From positions 1 to 36,286 of the forward strand of contig CAZGTQ010000049.1 in NCBI GenBank assembly GCA_964528575.1: a stretch of DNA of 36,286 bases. The letters run 5' to 3'. A program made the position numbers and the translations under genes. The notes under the pieces are model-generated. The model was not told where the DNA came from. It saw only the letters and a program-made list of their open reading frames with translations, and made no database searches. Source of the stretch: CAZGTQ01 sp964528575 (GTDB lineage: Bacteria; Planctomycetota; UBA1135; GCA-002686595). Positions 7,105-13,067 of the stretch are shown one piece after another. The first letter of the stretch is position 1. Every line of letters starts with the position of its first letter.

Positions 7105-7755
7105 ATGAACAGCCGATCCGGTCTCACTCTCGTCGAGATGGTTCTGTCGCTGGCGATCCTCGCGGTCGTCGCGTGGCCCATCGTGCATTTCGCCGACGCG
7201 ACCAGCGGCGCGATCGGGACACGCAGCGTGTCCACGGACGTCGAAGGGCGAGCAATGCGCGCGATCGACCGCGTCGTGGACGAGCTGCGCTCCGCGAGCC
7301 GCGCCGACCTGCTCCCCCCGACGGCCCCGCCCCCGGCGAGCACGACCTTCGTCGAGTACCAGCGCACGCTCGGCTTCGTCGCCGGCGTGCCCCAATGGAG
7401 CGCTCCGGCGCGGATCGAGCTGCAGACCGGAGCGGGCGAGATCGTGGACGGCATGGACAACGACGGCGACGGCATCGTCGACGAGGGCCGCGTCGTCCTG
7501 ATCGAGGGGCTCGGCACCGGCGCTCCACGCGCCACCATCCTCTGCGACGGCGTCCCCGTTTCGCCCCCGGGCGAGATTCCGGGGAACGGGATCGACGACG
7601 ACGGGAACGGCCTGATCGACGAAGCCGGCTTCTGTTTCGCGTACACGGCGGACCTCGTCACGGTCCGCCTGACGCTCCAAGCGGTGGACGGGGACGGGTT
7701 CCGGACGACCCGGACGCTCGAGCGGTCCGTCGCGATCCAGGTCCCGGGAGACTGA
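7105..7755 (+). CDS. Pseudopilin (PulJ/PilW-like) with two Asp-rich calcium-loop motifs
   Basis: A 216-residue protein starting MNSRSGLTLVEMVLSLAIL, a short class III prepilin leader with cleavage after G6 and Glu +5 at E11. Minor pseudopilins of the GspJ/PilW type have this size and position (second in a pseudopilin run). Two Asp-rich loops are visible in the globular part, DNDGDGIVDEG (about 115-125) and GIDDDGNGLIDEAG (about 160-175), matching thrombospondin-type-3 or EF-hand-like DxDxDG calcium sites; GspJ itself is not usually described with such loops. Start is 11 bases after the previous stop; the next gene begins one base after this stop, so the genes are co-transcribed. Confidence 0.8.
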   Translation: MNSRSGLTLVEMVLSLAILAVVAWPIVHFADATSGAIGTRSVSTDVEGRAMRAIDRVVDELRSASRADLLPPTAPPPASTTFVEYQRTLGFVAGVPQWSAPARIELQTGAGEIVDGMDNDGDGIVDEGRVVLIEGLGTGAPRATILCDGVPVSPPGEIPGNGIDDDGNGLIDEAGFCFAYTADLVTVRLTLQAVDGDGFRTTRTLERSVAIQVPGD

Positions 7756-7756
7756 C

Positions 7757-9076
7757 ATGCTCACTGCGTTCGCTTCCAAGAGAGATGCGCGAGCGGGCAG
7801 CGCGCTGGTCGGCGCGCTCGTCGTCCTGCTCGGCTTGCTCGCCCTCTCGGCCGGAATGCTGCAGGTGGTGCAGCGCTCGAGCCGGGAGAGATCCGCCTCG
7901 TTCGACGACGAGAAGGCGAGGTACCTCGCCGAAGCCGCCGTCGCCGAAGGCATCGCCGCGCTGCGCGCGGGCTCCTCGGGCAACATCGGTTCGGAGGCCG
8001 CGCCGGCGCGCGCGGGCGACGGCGTCCTGTGGGTGGAGGCGACGGACCTGGGAAGCGAAAGCACGCGCTTTCGCGCTACGGCGCTCGCCGGATCGGGGCG
8101 CGCGGCGCTCGACGTCGTCGTGCGCATCGAGGGGCCGCCGGAGCCGCTCTTCTTCGCGACGCTGAACTCGAAGGACACGCTGACGATGAACGAGGGCGTC
8201 GTCACCGACAGCTTCGACTCCGAGCTCGGGACCTACGCGTCGCAGGTGTCGGGAACGACGAACGGATACTCGCACGCGGAGCTCGAGGGCGACGTCGCCA
8301 GCAACGCCGACATCATCCTCAACGCTCGCGCGACGGTGCTCGGCGACGCGACGCCTGGGCCGTTGGGCACGGTCACGTTCAACACGGACTCGTACGTCCA
8401 CGGCAGCACGGCGCCGGCGCCGAAACCGTCCGGTTTCCCGGAGATCGACGTCCCGCCGATCGCGCCCGCGGACCCTCTCGCGGTACCGGGGAGCGCGACG
8501 CTCACCCTTGCCCCGGGCGACCACGGCTTCGACTCCGTCTCGATCGGCAAGGGCGCGACGCTCCTGATCGAGGGGCCGGCGACGATCGTCACGAGCTCCT
8601 TCAGCGGCATCAAGGACGCGAACTTGATGATCGACGCGACGGGAGGTCCCGTGACGATCTATTGCGAGACGTATTCGCACGACAACGGCTTCGAGGTCGA
8701 CGCCGTCGAGGGCTCACCCGCCGCGGTCGCGTTCTTCGTCTCGGGAACGCAGGACATCGTGTTCCCGTCCAACTCGAAGATCCGGGGCGCCTACTACGCT
8801 CCCGACGCGGACATCCTGTTCGCGAGCGGCAACGAGGCGTGGGGCTCGTTCGCTGCGAACAAGATCACGATGAGCAACAGCATGCGCTTCCACTACGACG
8901 AGGCGCTGAGCAAGCACTGGGACGCGGACGGCAGCGTCACCAAGGGCGCCGAGGTGCTCTCTTGGACGCTCGCGCCCGTGCCCGAGCACCTGAGCAAGAA
9001 CCGCCGGGACCCGTTCGTCCTGCTCGATCTCGACATGCAAGCGCTGCCCAGCGCCGCGGCATCGTGGATTCCGTGA
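7757..9076 (+). CDS. PilX/GspK-like protein with a large repetitive passenger domain
   Basis: A 439-residue protein with one N-terminal membrane segment (about residues 14-37, GSALVGALVVLLGLLALSAG) followed by an amphipathic helix with SFDDEKARYLAEAAVAEG, the pattern of PilX/GspK-type minor pilins (the usual EAxxLAEAGI helix). It lacks the canonical Glu +5. From about residue 130 the protein is Gly/Ser/Thr-rich beta structure (motifs such as LEGDVASNADIILNA, and YYAPDADILFASGNEAWGSFAA near the end) like the DUF7305-type solenoid seen behind PilX N-termini. It likely forms the tip of a pseudopilus and displays a beta-solenoid outside the inner membrane. It starts one base after the previous stop, and its own stop overlaps the next ATG by one base. 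Confidence 0.75.
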   Translation: MLTAFASKRDARAGSALVGALVVLLGLLALSAGMLQVVQRSSRERSASFDDEKARYLAEAAVAEGIAALRAGSSGNIGSEAAPARAGDGVLWVEATDLGSESTRFRATALAGSGRAALDVVVRIEGPPEPLFFATLNSKDTLTMNEGVVTDSFDSELGTYASQVSGTTNGYSHAELEGDVASNADIILNARATVLGDATPGPLGTVTFNTDSYVHGSTAPAPKPSGFPEIDVPPIAPADPLAVPGSATLTLAPGDHGFDSVSIGKGATLLIEGPATIVTSSFSGIKDANLMIDATGGPVTIYCETYSHDNGFEVDAVEGSPAAVAFFVSGTQDIVFPSNSKIRGAYYAPDADILFASGNEAWGSFAANKITMSNSMRFHYDEALSKHWDADGSVTKGAEVLSWTLAPVPEHLSKNRRDPFVLLDLDMQALPSAAASWIP

Positions 9077-10350
9077 TGCTGCTCGCGGCTGCGGCGCTGG
9101 CGCTCGGGCCGTCGCTCGCGGCGCCTCCGACGGATCTCACCGCGCAGATCGCCGCGATCCTGGCGCGTTCCGAGGAGGCCGGCGTCGAGGAGCTGGGGCG
9201 CGAGCTCGGCGCCCTCGGTCCGAGCGCCGTTCCGCACCTCATCGACGCGCTCGTCGACGGGTTCCTTCCCGGCGAGCGAGGTTCCGCGCTCGACGACGTG
9301 CGTCGGGCGGCGCTCGTCGCTGGGATCGCGGAGCGGCCCACGGCTTGGCGCCGGCCTTTCGATGCGCTGGTCGAACGCGACCCCCGTCCCGCGGCGCGGT
9401 TGGCGGCGCTCGAGGTCATGGCCGCGTGTGGGACGGGAGCGAGCTTCGATCTCGCGATCCTCGCCGCGACCGGCGTCCTGCCCGAGGACGCCGCCGTCCC
9501 GCGCGCGCTCGAGGCGGCGCTGGCGCGCGTGCTGGCGCGCGACGTCGGTGCGCACGCGCAGGTCCCCGCGCTCGTCGCGAGCGCCGCGCCCGAGCTCGGC
9601 GCGCCGCTCGTTCGCGGGACTGCGGCGAGCGAGCATCCGCAAGCGCTGGACGCGCTCGTGCGCGTCGCAGAGCTGCGCCCCGACCTCGAGCTCGTGATCC
9701 TCCCCGCGATCGGCCGCATCGCGACGATCCGGCCCGACGTGGACGTGGGGCCGGCGCGCGCGCTCGTGCGGCGCTCTCTCGCGCGGTCCGATCCGCAGGT
9801 CCTACGCGAGGCCGCGGCCGCCGCCGCTCGCGTGCGGGACCACGACGCGATCGAGCGCCTGCTCGAGCTGCTCGACCACGAGCACCGAGGAACGCGCGAG
9901 AACGCGTTCTGGGCGCTCGAGACGCTGACCGGTCTCGCGCTGAGTCGCCGGCCCGAACGGTGGCGCGCGTGGTATGCCGGCGAACGCGCGTGGTGGGACG
10001 AGACGGCGGCCGGCGTGCTGGCGACGTTGACGTCCGAAGATCTTGGAGCGGTCTTCCACGCGCTCCGGGAGCTCGGCGCGCGCCGGATGCACCGAGACCG
10101 GATCCTGAGCGCCGTCGCGCCGCTGCTGCGGCACGAGAGCCCGACGTTGCGGCGCCAGGCGCTGTCGGTCGCCGCGGGACTCTCCGACCGGCGCGACGCG
10201 GCGCTCCTCGTTCCCTGCTTGCTCGACGAGAGCGACGAGATCGCTCTGACGGCATGGCGGACGCTCGAGCGCATCACAGGGCTCGAGCTGCCCCGGGACG
10301 CGGCCGCTTGGCAGCGCGCTCTCGCGCCCGCTGGCGCCCGGGGCGGGTGA
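9076..10350 (+). CDS. Exported HEAT-repeat protein of the pseudopilin cassette
   Basis: A 424-residue protein made almost wholly of antiparallel helical repeats of the HEAT/PBS-lyase type (for example HLIDALVD, RAALVAGIAER, AARLAALEVMAACG, VLREAAAAAARVRDHDAIERLLELL, TLRRQALSVAAGLSDRRDAALLVPCLLDES). The first 18 residues are a hydrophobic export signal ending in Ala-Ala-Pro. It starts in a TGATG overlap with the PilX-like gene, so the two are translationally coupled. A periplasmic scaffold or binding partner for the pseudopilus is an inference from this linkage. HEAT proteins give no substrate information. The 51 bases that follow contain the promoter-like element of the next gene. Confidence 0.75.
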   Translation: MLLAAAALALGPSLAAPPTDLTAQIAAILARSEEAGVEELGRELGALGPSAVPHLIDALVDGFLPGERGSALDDVRRAALVAGIAERPTAWRRPFDALVERDPRPAARLAALEVMAACGTGASFDLAILAATGVLPEDAAVPRALEAALARVLARDVGAHAQVPALVASAAPELGAPLVRGTAASEHPQALDALVRVAELRPDLELVILPAIGRIATIRPDVDVGPARALVRRSLARSDPQVLREAAAAAARVRDHDAIERLLELLDHEHRGTRENAFWALETLTGLALSRRPERWRAWYAGERAWWDETAAGVLATLTSEDLGAVFHALRELGARRMHRDRILSAVAPLLRHESPTLRRQALSVAAGLSDRRDAALLVPCLLDESDEIALTAWRTLERITGLELPRDAAAWQRALAPAGARGG

Positions 10351-10383
10351 ACCCTGCTCTTCCCGCCCGCGCCTGCTCCCCGT

Positions 10384-10389
10384 TACCCT
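10384..10389 (+). promoter_or_regulatory. Candidate -10 element (TACCCT) before the GNAT gene
   Basis: TACCCT lies twelve bases before the ATG at 10402, in the 51-base gap after the HEAT gene. The position matches the other near-start hexamers in this window; the sequence itself is a weak match. Confidence 0.3.
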
Positions 10390-10401
10390 CGACGGCGAGC
10401 G

Positions 10402-11151
10402 ATGGGAAAGGACCGCGAGACGACGCACGCGCGCCCGGCGGCGACCGAGGACGCGCTCGAGCGCGTGCTGCGCGAGCTGCCGGACGAGCCGCGTTGGGTC
10501 GAGGCGCGCGGGCTCGCGCTCGAGGGCGATTGCAGCGTCTTCGGCGGCGGCGGCGGCGGCTGGGCGCTGCGCAACGACCGTCCGGGCGCTCGGCTCGTCG
10601 TCGTCGTCGGACGCCCCCCGCGCGCAGCGATCGAAGCGGCGCTCGCCGGCGGCGCCGAACGCGAGGTGCTCTGCAGCGTCGACGACCAGGAGGCGACGGC
10701 GGCGGTGCTCGCGGGCTGGACGTGCGAACCCGCTACGCTGTACGGGCTCGCCGATCCCGCGAGGCTCGCTCCGGCCGCGAAGAGCGCACGCCCGCTCGCG
10801 CCCGACGACGCGCTCGAGCACCTGCCCGACGAGCTGCGCGTCGAGATCGAGGGCGTGCGCCGCGCGCGCGTGGTCCACGCCGCGTTCGACGGCGACGTGC
10901 CGGCGAGCTTCGCGTACGCGTGTTGGCGCACGGAGAGCCTGTTCGACCTCTCGATCGACACGGCGCCGTCGCACCGCCGCCGCGGCCTCGCGCGCGTCGC
11001 GGCGAGCACGTTGATCCGAGCGGAGCTGGCGGGGGGCCGCCAGCCCGTGTGGGGCGCGCTCGCGAGCAACGCCGCTTCGCACCGGTTGGCGGAGAGCCTC
11101 GGCTTCGCGCCGGTCGACGCGATCGCGACGTTCTCGCGCTCTCCCAGGTGA
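10402..11151 (+). CDS. GNAT-family N-acetyltransferase
   Basis: A 249-residue protein whose C-terminal half carries the GNAT fold that transfers an acyl group from acyl-CoA. The acetyl-CoA pyrophosphate-binding segment reads HRRRGLARVAASTLIRAEL (about residues 192-210; the usual pattern is Q/RxxGxG/A, with Leu-Ala here), and the later conserved strand and helix read WGALASNAASHRLAESLGF. The N-terminal half is a diverged, possibly second GNAT-like or binding lobe with a six-Gly run encoded by a GGC microsatellite. Substrate is unknown. Convergent with the FNR gene on the other strand; 41 bases separate the stops and no terminator hairpin is obvious. Confidence 0.8.
   Translation: MGKDRETTHARPAATEDALERVLRELPDEPRWVEARGLALEGDCSVFGGGGGGWALRNDRPGARLVVVVGRPPRAAIEAALAGGAEREVLCSVDDQEATAAVLAGWTCEPATLYGLADPARLAPAAKSARPLAPDDALEHLPDELRVEIEGVRRARVVHAAFDGDVPASFAYACWRTESLFDLSIDTAPSHRRRGLARVAASTLIRAELAGGRQPVWGALASNAASHRLAESLGFAPVDAIATFSRSPR
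10543..10560 (+). repeat. GGC trinucleotide run, six copies
   Basis: Six GGC codons in a row encode poly-glycine inside the GNAT protein. Such runs can change length by slippage without breaking the frame. Confidence 0.85.
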
Positions 11152-11192
11152 AGCCTGTGGGCGCGTGACGAGGGCGGTCCGGGACGAGGACG

Positions 11193-11999
11193 TCACCCGT
11201 ACGACTCGAACGCGAGGTCGTACGAGCCGTCCTCGTGCGGCTTCGGCTTCGTGCGGAAGCCGAGCGGCGAGAGCGTCTCTGCGGCAGCCGCGACGGTGCC
11301 GGCGAAGCCGCAGACGTGCACGAAGCACGTCGCCGGGTCGAGCGGAGCACGCAGCGCGCGCTCGACGGGGGACAGCGGCTCGCCGGCGGCGCGCTGGAGC
11401 AGCGTGTGGACGCGTCCGACGTTGCCGGTCCAGCCGCGATTCGCCTCCGCGTCGGGACGGCTGATCGTCGGCAGGTAGGCGAAGCGCTCGCCGGCGCAGC
11501 GCTCGAACAGGTCGCGGTAGCCGAGCTCGACGACGTGGCTCGCTCCGTGGCAGAGCACGACGCGGCGCGGCCAGCCCAGCGCGCGGAGGTGGCGCACGTA
11601 CGAAACGAACGGCGCGACGCCCGTGCCGCCGGCGACGAGGAGCAGGACCCGCACGTCGGGCGCGCCGTCGGGGCGGCGCTCGACCATCGTGAAGCGGCCC
11701 TTGATCGACAGCCACGCGAGCTCGTCCCCCGGCGCCGTCCGCCACAGCTCCGCGGTGAGCGAGCCCGCGTGGTGCGGCGCGAGACGCACGTAGAGCTCGA
11801 CCCAGCGGCGCTCCTCGGGCGCGGACGCGATCGAGTAGGGCCGCCACAGCTCCTCGCCGACCGCCGTGCGCGTTCCCAGCGTGACGTATTGTCCGGCCTC
11901 GAACGGCGGCACCTCGGGCTCGAGGGCGAAGCGGAAGATCGCGAGCGTGGGGTCGAGGTCGAGGCGCTCGAGGAGCCTGGCGCGCTGCGCCCGCTTCAT
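11193..11999 (-). CDS. Ferredoxin/flavodoxin-NADP reductase-like flavoprotein
   Basis: A 268-residue member of the FNR superfamily, which moves electrons between NAD(P)H and an acceptor through FAD. An N-terminal beta-barrel (FEAGQYVTLGTR near 35-46) carries the FAD-binding WRPYSIASAP (about 53-62; the RxYS motif). The NAD(P) half begins LLLVAGGTGVAPFVSYV (about 123-139, with GGTGxAP) and ends with HVCGFAGTV, the usual CGP-like segment with Phe-Ala replacing Pro. No iron-sulfur or oxygenase domain is attached, so the size fits Fpr-type reductases. Its ATG overlaps the stop of the ECF sigma gene (ATGA), so it is translated with the sigma factor, an unusual partner for an oxidoreductase. Confidence 0.88.
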   Translation of the reverse strand: MKRAQRARLLERLDLDPTLAIFRFALEPEVPPFEAGQYVTLGTRTAVGEELWRPYSIASAPEERRWVELYVRLAPHHAGSLTAELWRTAPGDELAWLSIKGRFTMVERRPDGAPDVRVLLLVAGGTGVAPFVSYVRHLRALGWPRRVVLCHGASHVVELGYRDLFERCAGERFAYLPTISRPDAEANRGWTGNVGRVHTLLQRAAGEPLSPVERALRAPLDPATCFVHVCGFAGTVAAAAETLSPLGFRTKPKPHEDGSYDLAFESYG

Positions 12000-12637
12000 C
12001 CGGTCGAGTCCGCGTCGCGCCGCATCCGCCGCCGCACGCGCTCGGCGAGCTCGGCGCGCGCGCGGTGGTAGAGCGCGCGTGCCGCTCCCTCGCTCGTCTT
12101 GCCGAGCTGCTCGGCGACGAAGCCCCAGCTCGCGTCCGCGTAGTCGCGCAGCAGGATCGCCTCGCGCCATTCGGCGGGCAGCTCCGCGAGGCACGCATCG
12201 ACCGTCTGGGCGAGCTCGCGCCGCTGGAGCTTCTCGACGATCCCGGTCGCGTCGGTCGCCGGATCCCACGTCACCGAGCTCGCGCCCGACGCGCGTGCCA
12301 CGTCGTGCAGCCGCACCTCGCGCCGCACGTCCCGCTTCGCCCGTCCGTGCAACCGCGCGAGCTCCTGGATCTTGTGCTCCGCGATCGTCGCGAGCCAGTG
12401 CACGAGCCGCGCCTCCTCGCGCGGCTCGAACGAATCGAGCTTCTCGAAGCCGCGCAGCAGCGTCTCCTGCACGACGTCGGCCACGTCGACGCGCTTCGCG
12501 AGCAGCGGCCCCATCCGCACGCGCACGATGCGCTCGACGCGCGGCACGTGCCGGCGGAAGAGCTCCTCGAGCGCAGCCTGCTCTCCACCCCGGTGGCGCC
12601 GGATCAGCGAGACCGTGTCGACCTCGTCGAACGCCAT
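11996..12637 (-). CDS. ECF sigma factor, divergent to a Ser/Thr kinase
   Basis: A 213-residue sigma-70 protein. Region 2 spans about 30-100 (RRHVPRVERIVRVRMG, DVADVVQETLLRGFEKLDSF, HWLATIAEHKIQELAR) and region 4 about 150-205 (LAELPAEWREAILLRDYADASWGFVAEQLGKTSEGAARALYHRAR, the helix-turn-helix). It binds RNA polymerase core and redirects it to a special promoter set. The ATG at 12637 is chosen because MAFDEVDTVSLIRRHRGG fits ECF N-termini and lies seven bases after TATGCT; an in-frame ATG at 12649 would add four residues. No anti-sigma gene is beside it. Planctomycete ECF groups linked to Ser/Thr kinases are known, and a kinase gene is divergent here, so control by phosphorylation is plausible. 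Confidence 0.9.
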   Translation of the reverse strand: MAFDEVDTVSLIRRHRGGEQAALEELFRRHVPRVERIVRVRMGPLLAKRVDVADVVQETLLRGFEKLDSFEPREEARLVHWLATIAEHKIQELARLHGRAKRDVRREVRLHDVARASGASSVTWDPATDATGIVEKLQRRELAQTVDACLAELPAEWREAILLRDYADASWGFVAEQLGKTSEGAARALYHRARAELAERVRRRMRRDADSTG

Positions 12638-12644
12638 GAGCACG

Positions 12645-12650
12645 AGCATA
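12645..12650 (-). promoter_or_regulatory. Candidate -10 element (TATGCT) for a leaderless sigma-factor mRNA
   Basis: On the - strand TATGCT is followed by seven bases and then the ATG at 12637, which would place the transcription start on the start codon. No ribosome binding site is seen. Confidence 0.45.
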
Positions 12651-12680
12651 GCTCGCCTCCGCGTCCTGCGACGAAGCGGA

Positions 12681-12702
12681 GGGGCATCGCGGTCGATGCC
12701 CC
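12681..12702. promoter_or_regulatory. Perfect 9-bp inverted repeat upstream of the ECF sigma gene
   Basis: GGGGCATCG (12681-12689), loop CGGT, CGATGCCCC (12694-12702). It lies about 30 bases upstream of the putative sigma-gene -10, around or just beyond the -35 region, so it could be an operator; as RNA it would form a very stable hairpin with a four-base loop. Confidence 0.55.
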
Positions 12703-12732
12703 CCCCGTCGCCGGTCTCGACGCGGGTCGAGC

Positions 12733-12981
12733 CTACCGGCACCACCCCCCCGGGCTGCTCGGTCGTCGCGACCAGGTGCCGGTCGCGGCGCGGTGCGCCC
12801 AGCGGCGCCCGAGCCGGCGGCGCGGGCTGGGCGCGCGGTCGGGCTCGACCTGGCAGGCGGAAGGCGCGAGACGTTCCATGAGGAGCGCGACGAGCTCGGC
12901 CTCGCCGCGCGCGCGGGCGCGGCGCAGGGCCACAGATCGACGGCGGGACCGATTCCTGTGCTCGAGAGTGGCTTGCTTCAT
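12733..12981 (-). CDS. Candidate small Arg-rich protein (doubtful)
   Basis: An 82-codon open frame upstream of, and on the same strand as, the ECF sigma gene. It starts MKQATLEHRNRSRRRS and has a helix-like centre GEAELVALLMERLAP. Its ATG has one of the better ribosome binding sites in the window (GAGAGGGAC just before it), which is the main argument for it. Against it: Arg-rich frames arise by chance in such G+C-rich DNA, no family is recognised, and its 3' half overlaps two inverted repeats (12735-12783 and 12795-12834). If real it would precede the sigma gene by 95 bases and could be a small regulator of it. Confidence 0.3.
   Translation of the reverse strand: MKQATLEHRNRSRRRSVALRRARARGEAELVALLMERLAPSACQVEPDRAPSPRRRLGRRWAHRAATGTWSRRPSSPGGWCR
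12735..12783. other. Compound inverted repeat in the sigma/kinase spacer
   Basis: ACCGGCACC (12735-12743) pairs perfectly with GGTGCCGGT (12775-12783). Inside, GGTCG (12761-12765) pairs with CGACC (12769-12773). Together they form a long stem with an inner hairpin. Confidence 0.5.
12795..12834. other. Third 9-bp inverted repeat in the sigma/kinase spacer
   Basis: GCGCCCAGC (12795-12803) pairs perfectly with GCTGGGCGC (12826-12834) around a 22-base G+C-rich loop. It follows the two other inverted repeats in the 430-base gap 12638-13067. Beyond it (12835-13050) I see no further clear structure or gene on the + strand. Confidence 0.45.
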
Positions 12982-13052
12982 GTCCCTCTCAGGACCATCC
13001 GCCGCCGGCTGTACGCGAAAACTCCGGTCGACATCCGGCGCCGCGCTCGTGC

Positions 13053-13058
13053 CATACT
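13053..13058 (+). promoter_or_regulatory. Candidate extended -10 (TGc-CATACT) of the kinase gene
   Basis: CATACT preceded by TGC (an extended -10 TGn motif) lies nine bases before the ATG at 13068; the short leader contains GGGGG, which may act as a minimal ribosome binding site. Confidence 0.4.
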
Positions 13059-13067
13059 CGTCGGGGG

